This document shows positions 20,801 to 29,136 of a stretch of DNA of 64,000 nt, one piece after another. The position numbers and the translations under genes are program-made. A model generated the notes under the pieces. The model saw only the letters and a list, made by a program, of their open reading frames with translations. It searched no databases and was not told where the DNA came from. This DNA is from Nemertoderma westbladi (Eukaryota > Xenacoelomorpha > Nemertodermatida > Nemertodermatidae). Each line of letters starts with the position of its first letter. Within the stretch, counting starts at the first letter, position 1. The stretch lies in NCBI GenBank assembly GCA_032718475.1, contig JAUCBJ010000983.1, forward strand, positions 1 through 64,000, given 5' to 3'.

Positions 20801-22988
20801 CATGAGATACTTCAGACCTAACAGGTTGACACATTGTTACAAGGGGTGGTGGTATACCCTTTTGTGTATTTACTAATTTATCGCGTTCTAGCGCGATACT
20901 TTGCTGCACTTCTTGCAACTCTAGCCTACTTTCCCTTACTGTGCCCTTTAACTGTTGAACAGTCCCTTCTAACTCTCGGACCTGTTGGGAGGAGCGTACT
21001 CGATTCTCCTCCATCTTTTCGAGGAGAATGTCCATCCCCCGCCGTCTCTCGTCCACCCAATCAACCGCCGAAACGGGATCCGCCAACGTTGTAGCGGGCG
21101 GACGAGGGACAACGGGCGACAAATCATGAATATTTCGCTCGGAGTCCAAGGCATGAACTGTCTCATGGGCTGTTCTGCTGGGCACAGGTAGCTTAGTGCT
21201 GTGCAAAGGGAATTGCGAGGTAGGTTCAGGGAGTACAGGTGTCTCTACCACCGAAAGGGTGGCTTCGGGAACAGGCCTAATTATTTCAGGCTCATCTACT
21301 ATAGTAGGGAGTCTTTCTATTGTAATTATTTGGTCTGTGGGTTCTGTACTACCTAAGTTGGTGTTATTTAGTTGCCTTCTAACAGCTGGAGGCAAATCAG
21401 GCAATTTCTGACGGTGGGATGTTCTTTTACGTCTGCTTAGGTGAGATCTATTTCCTTTGCCTTCAGTATCGGTGGAGTCGCCTTCCTCAGATGATGTATA
21501 TCCCTGTCTTTTGGGAGTAGATCGATTCATCATCTGCATATTACTAGCTGTTAACTGTTTATTTATGCAGTCTTGATTCTCCTGAATGTTTTCCAATTCT
21601 AGTTGGGTGGTTTCTTCAGCCGCTCTCCGTTCTGCTTCTGCTACTGCCTCTGCCACCTTTCTTTCCGCTTCGGCCGCTTTTCTCCCCGCTTCTGCCTCTG
21701 CCGCTGCCGCCTTTCTTTCCGCTTCGGCCTCTGCCGCTGCCGCCTTTCTTTCCACTTCGGCCGCCTTTCTTTCAGCTTCTGCCGATGCCACTGCTGCTGC
21801 TACTGCCGCTGCCTTTCTGTCTTCTATACGTTTTTTCTTTACTTGTTCTTCTTGGACTCTAGTGATGCGGAGGCGTTCATCAAATTTAGCCTGGTTCGCA
21901 GCCCTCATTTCCACATCGATGGCATCCAACACACGCTGAGTTCCTTCGCTATTAGGGCTAAGTCCATCTAACCTTCTCCTCAACTCTTCATCTCCTAAAA
22001 AACGCTGATAGTCTGACAGATAGATGTCAATGGCATCCCTCTTATGCGGTTTCTCTGCCGTCGCTTCACTTTCCACTTGGGAAAATGTAGCGTCTGTTGA
22101 TTCTCCATGGGTTGAGCGCTCCTCCAGCTGAGCTTTCCACTGAGCTGTTCCTTGAACCTGGCGATTCACCCGTTGGAACCAAGTCTTTACGGCAACTTGC
22201 AACGACGTGTCTTGTCTTCTTTTAGAAGCCTCCTCGAAGGCCGATAAGATTAGCCTAATTCGCAGAATTCTTTCTCTAACTTGATAAAGCAGTTGTCCCT
22301 GCTCTTGAGGTCCTTGAGGTTGTTGAAACAGTTGTTCTTTTACTCGCTCCATAGAGCTGAAGAATCTCTGTGCGTATCCGGCTGCGGACCTCTTCCACAC
22401 AGCTGGATCGATGGTTTCCTTGGCTACTCCCATCCGGTGTATGTCTTCCCAGGCAGCTTCTGATAAATCAAACGGGAGTCCGGGTCCGGGGAAGTTCCAT
22501 TGCGACTCGACCATAGACTTCAGTTCTTCCCTTGTGTATCCCTCATAACTATCTTTAGTTAATCGTTTACTTCTCGCCCAATCGATCTGGTGTTCTTCCA
22601 CAGCGATCAATAACCTAGTGAGTACGGCTGCAGGAAGGATGAGAAGGGGATCCGAATAAACCGCATCCGTCATCCTTGCTCCGCGCTCGGGTGTCAGCTC
22701 TACAGTATCCTCACTACTGGAGCTGTTGGGCCGCTGAGAAATAAGTTCTTGGCTCGCGGGTTGTTGCTGTTCCGCCGCTTCTTGGTCCCGCTTGACCTGA
22801 GCTCGAGTGCCTATGATAGACCTACGATGTTGGACCAGCCTCGGTTCTGTTATTACTACTGGAGGGATGACCTTCCTCACAGTGGGAGGTGAACTGAACT
22901 TAGGACTAGACGGTTCTACACCTCTATCTGAGTCGCAGATAGTTACATCTAATAAACTGTCTGACAGGTTATGCTTAGTATCAGACAT
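14826..22988 (-). CDS. BEL/Pao Gag-Pol polyprotein, intact (2720 codons)
   Basis: One uninterrupted ORF; the ATG at 22988 has A at -3. Gag has an Ala/Glu/Lys-rich coiled-coil of repeated AEAERKAA units (about residues 379-465). A DUF1759-like domain starts near residue 812 (FNGDEMKWLPFNEYYKD). Cys/His clusters lie at about 1087-1152 (CALCDGTH, CYNCLRQGH, CAKCGAKHH). Protease follows with ALLDSGSTGTFID near 1266. Reverse transcriptase spans about 1610-1830 with YMDD near 1761. RNase H spans about 1939-2060 (HVFGDASDMG, WTDALLVLEYI, NPADIASRG). Integrase has an HHCC finger (about 2323-2358), then Asp in GVDLFGP (2388), Asp in RSDKGTNF (2450) and Glu in GGSWERL (2500). A DUF5641-like tail (GDMVLIVDVDLPRKRWQTGR) lies near 2623. 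All key catalytic residues are present, so the copy could be autonomous. Translation as one fused frame is usual for BEL/Pao. Confidence 0.96.
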   Translation of the reverse strand: MSDTKHNLSDSLLDVTICDSDRGVEPSSPKFSSPPTVRKVIPPVVITEPRLVQHRRSIIGTRAQVKRDQEAAEQQQPASQELISQRPNSSSSEDTVELTPERGARMTDAVYSDPLLILPAAVLTRLLIAVEEHQIDWARSKRLTKDSYEGYTREELKSMVESQWNFPGPGLPFDLSEAAWEDIHRMGVAKETIDPAVWKRSAAGYAQRFFSSMERVKEQLFQQPQGPQEQGQLLYQVRERILRIRLILSAFEEASKRRQDTSLQVAVKTWFQRVNRQVQGTAQWKAQLEERSTHGESTDATFSQVESEATAEKPHKRDAIDIYLSDYQRFLGDEELRRRLDGLSPNSEGTQRVLDAIDVEMRAANQAKFDERLRITRVQEEQVKKKRIEDRKAAAVAAAVASAEAERKAAEVERKAAAAEAEAERKAAAAEAEAGRKAAEAERKVAEAVAEAERRAAEETTQLELENIQENQDCINKQLTASNMQMMNRSTPKRQGYTSSEEGDSTDTEGKGNRSHLSRRKRTSHRQKLPDLPPAVRRQLNNTNLGSTEPTDQIITIERLPTIVDEPEIIRPVPEATLSVVETPVLPEPTSQFPLHSTKLPVPSRTAHETVHALDSERNIHDLSPVVPRPPATTLADPVSAVDWVDERRRGMDILLEKMEENRVRSSQQVRELEGTVQQLKGTVRESRLELQEVQQSIALERDKLVNTQKGIPPPLVTMCQPVRSEVSHAQGVEPTRIYTASEVETPILNPIKGNYRPVDNDIPYRPDHNPRNLYTDNSILNNTMAQESFTRQMARTEARQAVKVGEIVKFNGDEMKWLPFNEYYKDNIQNSVLSNGEKLRFLIECLEGSPKLMALKFIGHPDGLRQVWDTLNIRYGNRNNIAGYLYAKLVAPRKFISSGIIEFSDEIQEICRQLDWLGKSHEYQNAMVIRAVASTLPKGGVGTRWDKKVLYMMEQQRRDPTMADLMSFLDGEVKLQLLKLSREKTPENKVSEKPVSRRKVTPVCYTDDGESQTSQGEDSGKDTDRSYYVNKMPKDQVSKFKSRTNDRREQVRKTPPTSPKRIQVRKPEEKTSEHNVTQSKVSNIKPKCALCDGTHRLNMCDEFLKKSLTERREVMWDKRLCYNCLRQGHQRRTCYSDTRCAKCGAKHHILLHTEFERNSPSQVSDSELHVQFSDVNDTDQSEMEGFYTDEFSDENESCYMINTTVYRALIYEKDTSDIDLALTTSDRQPSWKAPTSNVGIREFPVVQVRVHGPNRSYVVNALLDSGSTGTFIDKELAEDIFAGQPKFRTKLNMSGIMQVWKSTVTADYYVGALSTPQDELGEHSIRSVKMVAIKNFATTQADLYNWDEDESIQHLKIPRFQTDYPGVQILIGQNAHEALETLEKRPAQPQPLQVYAGRTRVGWYFTGPSRRTLMERLPKDQVYQAREWEVENSECDDLTEGTPYSSDNDDIHQLFDEENAIDLLKESETWQNQVNLCQLLHPSERDDYNDELNDVIERYNAKTRDEHAVRFFTQEVVEPNSYDKALSVEEERAKQIQATTTRFLKDQGRYEIGLPFRKREPKFINNRPLAEKRIAQLHRRLTANSSAKEMYKTQLKKFISKGYAELVPEETPITERTYYLTHHYVPKPGKPHEVRVVFDGSALYMGQSLNSELLPGPNLLQSLLGILLRLRQYSIAFASDIEGMFLQVKALDRDRDSLRFLWWPEGDLNKKPVEYWMTIQAFGIISSPSNACSVVRTTADDNRDAFSKEVIDNIKRDIYMDDNLKSLPSVEEAIEVAKGTVACLKKGGFRLTKFTSNSREFLESIPVEDRGTKDLDLIKDDLPETKTLGLKWDTERDVLFFQLKQRDNPVRTKRICLSILSTYFDPLGFISPVILIARSLVQQMWLENHSWDDPLKGELLKKWMKWEDSLPAIENFIISRSYFGHVLPTYSYQLHVFGDASDMGIGIVAYLRVETPDGIKVALVTSKALINNKLKVPRAELKAALYATAIGRNVTEQIDYPLEKTVYWTDALLVLEYITNEVCQFSVFVTNRVAIILSRTTMDQWRHCPGTINPADIASRGATPQELVDTPDWLGGPDFLYKEEEEWPPHLTTAEIRQAKGAEKVKPKTQASKSKLFKPTVDLSVLHTSGDEALDQKPTATNKLVVEIHDKDWKSGIPDISQGLSPLLQRAIHHYSSWNRLCKAVTYLKRCFHHHYSGMKTKSDTAPITSVQVHVIKDIPKYKVPDKFLKEKISYQEHEETNKQMLRLLQCYEDSDKYFLLLRNPQMRLRDRFSSTMIDGLIRVGGRLTNAPLSFDTKFPILIRNLEIQVKMIVDVHSKLYHAGRERVLSEIRTRYYFYKPRRALNQVLRNCIPCRKAFSRPLTQREAELPRERVSFYEPPFTNTGVDLFGPIEVYRARTIVKRWCVIFVCMTCRAIHLDMVNDLSTNSFLLSLRRQIARFGTSNTMRSDKGTNFIGANNEIKAYVKDWNQRQVDDQLRVTASSWTFNAADAPWWGGSWERLIRSVKTAFHFIVPCRAYLTDELLRTLMEEIAAYLNERPLMPVSSSPDSLEALTPAHFLLKKPVAMLPQSEITDGDEYCRQTWQLMQLLSRRFADHFEKHYLPTLQLRTKWFAQQENVSAGDMVLIVDVDLPRKRWQTGRIIETHISDDGLVRSVELVVMRRNFKKPGIVFETQQLNRPVSRLCLLERDRELSGNYGRQDTLPTTTSLIQQTSRDSTT

Positions 22989-25169
22989 GTTTGTTTACAC
23001 AGTTGAATGTCTACTGCTATATTACAGTCTAAGCAAGTCTAGTAATTCAGTATTAACTGCTAGCCTAGTAATTAATTACCGATACTGCTACTCAGTGTAG
23101 CGTGATATATATAATATTAGAATACCGGTATGCTTATAGTATATATAAGTATTATTACAGACTAGGTTTTTCACAGAAACCGGTATATAATTTTAGCACA
23201 AATATATATAAATATATAATAGGCCTATCGTGGATACCGGTATGCAGTTTACACTTATAGGATATATAAGTATAATTATTAACTAGAATTAATTACAGAA
23301 TACCGGTATGATTTCAGCACAAATATAAATATATAATAGGCCTATCGTGGATACCGGTATATCAATTATTTTAAATAATTGAATTTCTGAATTTTAAGGG
23401 TTACTTGGTTACTTTAACTTACTTTATTACCGTTATTTAAGCAGTAGTCCAACTGATATTGAGACCTAATTGTTATATGGCAGGCCTACTATTTATAAAT
23501 CGTTTGAGTTGATTTATAATATATATATACCCGTTTAATGGGTTTTGTCAATGTTTGAAATAAATGTTATTATTTCTGGGGGAGTCACTACACATAAGCT
23601 GTGCGCTCTTAGTGGAGTGCTACTTGTTAGACACTAAAACAAATAATTCTAATTTACCTAAGTTACTTAATACTACAAATTACGTACAATTCGGGTTGAG
23701 ATTACAATCTCTAAATAAACACAAAAATTTAATTACAAATACACAAATACAAATTTTAGGGTAATTTTACAAGAAGTCTACTAACCAGCCTAACAAAGGG
23801 TTAGAAATCTGGTTATTACAACGGACAGGGTACTAAGGTATTTGAAAATAATAAGTAGTAGTAAATACGCTGCGTTGTCCAGATAGGAAAATACCACCGC
23901 CTGACGACCTATAGCCGTATCGCTATAGGTACTACGTTATGTATCACGGAGTGTTCCTACCTAGAAGTTAATAGAGCTAACGTACGTGCCTATCAACCAC
24001 TTTACAACACAAATATAATGCCTACACTAATTACTTTCGGAAAGCACTGTACACTAAACCCTAAATTAGGTACAAGTACTTGTATAACAAATAATTAGTA
24101 GTTAAAAATACTTGAACAGCTAAAAGAACCACGGCATCTGCTGGAGTGACCGGTGCACAAAATCACCAGTCTTTACCTACGCCAAGCAGCCCTGATGTAG
24201 TACCGGGGTTAGTTTAACTATAACGGTATGTATAACAAACACAATTACTGTAGGAACAAACTTGGGGAATGAATGTTGCGAATAATCGCATAAACTCTGA
24301 ATAATAAATATTACGCTACGCGTACAAACCACTCAAACAAAATACAGACCAAATACTGACAGACTACCATCAAGCCTAAACAAACTACGGTATATGCAGA
24401 CTCCGAAATGATTAAGTAGTATGCGTTCTAACCCAGTAGTACGACTTATTCTTTAGATGGGGGTTTACCTTACAGCGATGGCTGCCCCTACTTCCTAACC
24501 ATTCTTTATCGGACAGATGCTTTGCACACACCGAAATTTCCTCAAACCCAACAACAGCCAGACAACTATCCAGCCTACAAATTATCTAAATAAAATTATA
24601 CACTACCCGTACAGACTACACAAACAAAGTACAGACCAAACGCTGGCGGACTCCTATCAGGCCTAAATAAACCACAGGACATGCAGACTCCAAAATGGTT
24701 AAGTAGTATGCGTTCTAACCCAGTAGTACGACTTATTCTTTAGATGGGGGTTTACCTTACCGCTATGGCTGCCCCTACTTCCTAACCGTTCTTTATCGGA
24801 CATACACTCTACATGCACTGCAATCCGTTCAGACCTAATCAACAGTTAGCCAACAGTCAAGCCTACAAATTATCTGTACAATCTGAGCAGGCTTACACGC
24901 CTTCTGCTCAATACTGGCCTACAAACAAATAAAACTTGACAGAAATAAGTAAAATCTCAATAAAAAACCAGGGCTGCAGTCCCTGATTAATTATTAAGGC
25001 CTACCGGTATATAATTATCAAAATCGAATAATACTGCTGTACCTGTACTGTAAGTACCGGTTCGGGCAGTTTGGCCTACAGGCCTACAGTAGTACAGGTT
25101 ACCGTTCAACCGGTACCGGTACTTTAGACTGGATTGCTTACACCGCAATCCAGAAGCAATATCTGTTAT
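22989..25169 (-). other. 5' leader of BEL element 1 with two tandem duplications
   Basis: This noncoding leader of about 2.2 kb has two duplications. Near gag (about 23110-23360) there are two copies of a roughly 110-130-bp block with ATACCGGTAT, a TATATATAAG run and TAGGCCTATCGTGGATACC. Farther out (about 24305-24885) there are two copies of a roughly 289-bp block with the near-identical core AAGTAGTATGCGTTCTAACC. Both duplications exist in element 2. A hairpin CCTATAGC...GCTATAGG lies near 23910. A tRNA-type primer binding site starting TGG is not seen directly after the LTR. Confidence 0.65.
25129..25153 (-). promoter_or_regulatory. covarying RNA hairpin next to the 5' LTR (element 1)
   Basis: CTGGATTGC-TTACACC-GCAATCCAG forms a perfect 9-bp stem 16 bases from the LTR, inside the element. 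Element 2 has CTTTATTGC-TTACT-GCAATAAAG at the same place. Two stem pairs differ between the elements and both arms changed together. This supports selection on an RNA structure, perhaps in primer binding, dimerisation or packaging. The role is inferred. Confidence 0.65.
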
Positions 25170-26319
25170 TGTTTGCGCTTTTAAGACCTTTGACAGTTTA
25201 ACCTGCCAAAATTAGAATGTCTTTGGATGATAGATAGTCTTTAGCCTATGACGAGTATTTGTATTAGCCGAAGCCAGTCTATGCGCAATCATTCACCCGT
25301 TGGATATACCCGGGAGACTGAGTTCGGAGCTTAATGATTGATGGTGTAAGCCTACTGTATTATTCGACTGATCGTAATATATAATCTCTGACAAATATTA
25401 TTCACTTTCGGGAAATATTAACAGTTCCTTTAGGACGTGGCGCTCTAAATATGTAAACAGAGTTATGACTTAAACTAGATGCAACGAAAAGGCTATAGAT
25501 TCACGTATATGGCGCATTCTTTAGGAGATGCTTTGTTATCAGTTACACTCATACACAATGCTGCACAATACTGCACACTAATCTGCCGACCTTCACTAAA
25601 TTTGGTCACGTATAAAGAGAGCAACAGACAATTTATGTTGGGCATATGAAATAGCATTAGATTCACTTCAAACCACTCAACATAGGTCGCAATCGTTTAT
25701 CTGTAACCGGTCTCTCTAATCTTTAGTATATCAAGAAGGTGGGGTGTCTGACTATTGATCAGTATTCCGATATAATAATTCATCAGCAAATATAACGAAT
25801 AACCGACATTAAAAGCAGTAATATTAATGTATAAATGATTATTAAGTGAATGAGTTAACTTGTGATAACAGATATACGTTCTATAATTAAGCCTACTAAT
25901 GTAAGACTAAAGACTGAAAACACGGAGGTGCCAAAAGCCGGTGTTCTTAGGCTCTGGGCAAAAACATAAACACTGAACTACTGAGTTCTGTATACACCTC
26001 CAACACAGAGACAAAAAACGCTCTGATTGGTCAACCGAACAACGAGAGAACAAAGAAACAAAGAAACGTCGACGTGGCAATATCAGCTGTTAGCCGTCGT
26101 CATGGTAGCGACACTGTTTTCAAGAGTATCCAGCTTATCGCGTCACGAGATTGCGGATTATGTCCTCTAAAGTACAAATACAGTACAAATACAGAAGAAA
26201 TGACTTTTATGTCCTCTAAAACACCAGTACAGCAAGGACACGGCCTTTTTATGCCTGGCAAACCAACCACAGAGTACTTTAAGGGAAAATAACCAGTTAA
26301 TGACGCAAAAGCTTTTACA
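25170..26319 (-). repeat. 5' LTR of BEL element 1
   Basis: This 1150-bp copy of the LTR ends GCTTTTACA, directly before the target duplicate GCCGA at 26320-26324. A CCAAT-type motif (CTGATTGGTCAACC) lies near 26024. The 72-codon ORF present in both LTRs runs antisense to the element and is probably fortuitous. Confidence 0.95.
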
Positions 26320-26320
26320 G

Positions 26321-26615
26321 CCGACAGACCCCTAGCTAAGCCGTACCGCTTTCCTGATGACCGATCCCTTTACGGTTCGGGAAGGGTGGGACGGACATGC
26401 GACAGGGTCGAAAGGCAGAGGACCGGACTCTACTGGCCTACCGACTATTCGGAGCAGGTTCTCGGCTACCGACGCGATTACGAGCCTGAAAAGGATTCGG
26501 AAAGCTTAGGTGGTTGGGATCCTGTGATGAACCGACGGACCCCTAGCTAAGCCGTACCGCTTTCCTGATGACCGAACCCGTCAGGGTTCGGGAAGGGTGG
26601 GACGGACATGCGAAG
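26321..26615 (+). repeat. GC-rich tandem repeat (211-bp period) at the BEL target
   Basis: ACCCCTAGCTAAGCCGTACC and the following sequence recur 211 bases apart (CCTAGCTAAG at 26331 and 26542). TTCGGGAAGGGTGGGACGG is shared by both copies. The second copy fades near 26615. The left flank of BEL element 1 (10360-10413) matches the end of the unit (26497-26531), so at least one more copy existed before the insertion. No function is recognised. Confidence 0.75.
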
Positions 26616-26639
26616 GATCGACCGACACCGACACTACGG

Positions 26640-29136
26640 TACCGGGACTAGGACCGAGGGAAAATGGGGAACACTAGTTAGGTCAAAATCTGAAAGCGAA
26701 CAGTGGGTAATTAAATAATTTACTGTAGGAATTTATATATTTGTGTATTATTGTGAATATTTGGTATATTGGTGTGGGGAAGCCCAAATTATTCTCAATC
26801 AGAGTTCAACCAGAGTCAAGTTACATTAAAGATTATATCCAACCAATGAAACTTTTTCTCTACCCGCAATTCTGCATCTCAGGTAATATCCGATGACTCC
26901 CAATATCCGGTGACTGGCCGGGATAAAGTGGTCTGAAAATTCCGCCTCCAGCATCGGCGTTTTCCCCCTTCGTGTCGGGAATAACGGCAACAATTTTTGT
27001 TACTGCAACCCTAAGATTGAGCAGAGTATCATTGTATTGTTTTATTGCATTGTATAGGTTGGTAATTAATATTTATTTAATTAATCCATTGTTCCCTCTT
27101 TTATTGGAGTGTTGAAGGTGGAACTGTTAGTAACTGAATATAACTATATTGGGGTAGTTTTTTCAAAAGGGAAAAAAAGGTAACCCATAGCATTGCATCG
27201 ATTTTATTTTTCCCCGGCAAAAAAAGTAAAATAAAATGTTTTTGATGGAACTTCTAAATTTTATAGCATGTGGGTTGAAAGGCAAAATCCTTTCACACTC
27301 AAAAGTTATTGCACCTTTAGTGTTTGCAAGGGGTACTCCAAAATCCAATATTGGTTTTAAAGTATGTAGTTAAGCGGCTCTCTAGTTACGTAATAAATAT
27401 TCGAGAACACTAATTAATTATTTAACATTGAGATAGGCTGCATTAGGAGTTAAGTACAATAATTTGAATCGCAGTAACTATGGAAGCAATATAGTAAAAT
27501 AATTCTACAGTTCAATTTAATGAAAAAAAAAACCAAATTCTGACTCACCCAGTAAGGAGGAGGAAGACAAACTATTCCATATTTCAAGCGGCATACCCAC
27601 TCATTCGGAAAGGTGGAGTGATTAAGGTAATTGAGTTGAGATACTATATTTCAGGTCATATGGCTATACATAATATTGTTGCTAAAAGCAATTACTTTTA
27701 AACGTTAAGTCTCAATCAAGGAGGTCTACTTAAGGAGGGGGGGTGGGGGTGGGGGTGATACTGGCTTCGAAGTCTAACACTTGGAAGTCTAACAATTCAA
27801 ATCCATAGGCCATACGGCTCCTAAAAGCGATTAAGTAGAAATGGGGGGACTGTATTGAATTGTAATAATTAAAAAAAATATTTTTTGACGTCCATTAGAG
27901 GCCGGAGCCAAAATATATATTTTTGACTTAAAGTCTACTGCTTTGTTATGCTTTATACTTTCATAAGTTGTAACCTGATTTTTGGATTTAACACCATTGT
28001 CGATTACGTGAAAAAATTCCAGCATAATTTTTATTCGCACCTTTCAAAGAAAATACCGCTACAAGAAAGCACAAAACCATGCCAAGATTTTTGCTACGTG
28101 TGATTTCCTGGTCGCTAATTTTTTTTCTGAGGTCAGTTTAGACTTTTAATTAAAACTTGTTAGTCTGTATATTTGTATGAATGATTTTCATACAGACATT
28201 TGTCTGTTTGGCTGTCAGGCTGTCGTTTATATTTTGACGGACAGACTGACAGACAAAAACGATATCGATAGGCCAAATTTGAATAGCGAGACCGAAAATG
28301 AAGTCACCGATCAAGAAAAACCCATATTTGAATAATGTGGTTGTTGGAAGAGAGACAGTTGTTGCATTTGCGAACACAGTGGGTGTAGTTTTTCACTGAG
28401 GTAGTTTTCCACTGAGGATTTAGTTTCATGATAATAATTAAGTTATTAAAATTTAATTATATTATTAAGTAAGTTATAATAAATCAACATGGATACATAT
28501 AGGCATACGGCGCCATAATTTGTTACAATGTTAAGTTACTTCCGATACGGTATTGCACACACATTAGGCTTAATCATAAATAATGTTAGCTTAAGATAGA
28601 ACCTATAGAAATACACGGCTGGTACTGCAGTAAGGAATTCATATCAACTATCGTAAACAAAAGATAACCAACATCTACTGTTAGGGCAGGGTGAACGGTC
28701 AAATAAATTAGTCAAAAGTTTATAATGGGAAGTTTATTATTTCAGTTTTTATAATATTTCTAAATTACAACATATTTAATTTTAGTTTATTTTAATTGCC
28801 AGAGTAGTAAACAGTAACTCTAGTTGTTATTAACAAATTTCAGCCATAAATAGAATAGTTTAATAATTTTCTGTTTGGAAAGAAGTATTACTGTAACGGG
28901 GAAATTTATATTGTATGAATTCGATTCGCCTTTTGTAATTGCGCACAGTAAAGTACAATACAGTATATAATGTTTCTGTAATATGTAAATTACATATTTT
29001 TACCTAAATTGCATTTTCGAGACACAATAATAAATGTACAAAAACAGTTGTAGGCCTATGTAGTAAAACCACAATTATTACAGGAAACAAAAACATAAAT
29101 AAGATATTCCAACATTATTTTTTAGAATCCTTCCTA
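26640..29136. other. intergenic, no confident gene
   Basis: This is 2.5 kb of AT-rich sequence. Seen within it: a G-rich G7-T-G5-T-G5 tract (about 27736-27756, possible G-quadruplex), and an inverted pair of TGTCTG-rich segments at about 28193-28256. A segment near 27540-27570 (GACTCACCCAGTAAGGAGGA) recurs inverted near 32700-32735. At the right end TATTTTTTAG followed by AATCC could be a 3' splice site for a 5' UTR exon of the next gene. Confidence 0.45.

Larger units (their letters stand above)
10414..26319 (-). mobile_element. complete BEL/Pao LTR retrotransposon (element 1, autonomous type)
   Basis: The LTRs at 10414-11571 and 25170-26319 flank a 15.9-kb element that reads on the minus strand. 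It is bounded by the 5-bp duplication GCCGA (10409-10413 and 26320-26324). Order from its 5' end: LTR (25170-26319), leader of about 2.2 kb (25169-22989), gag-pol (22988-14826), about 1.65 kb noncoding with a tandem duplication, a decayed 3' ORF region (13170-11650), a purine-rich tract TGGGAGCGG (complement of 11572-11580), and LTR. Only a handful of LTR differences were noted (about four substitutions and one 8-bp indel in about 1150 bp), which suggests a recent insertion. At 15.9 kb it is long for BEL/Pao elements. Confidence 0.95.

Noticed and set aside
25131-25150. TGGATTGCGG as a tRNA primer binding site
   Set aside because: It lies 16 bases from the LTR, and element 2 has no TGG at the matching hairpin. 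The hairpin explanation fits both elements better.
26321-26640. rDNA intergenic spacer fragment
   Set aside because: GC-rich and tandem, but no rRNA-coding sequence or known spacer element is visible, so no assignment was made.
27831-28040. 69-codon minus-strand ORF
   Set aside because: Low-complexity A/T-rich sequence; resembles a decayed dispersed repeat rather than a gene.
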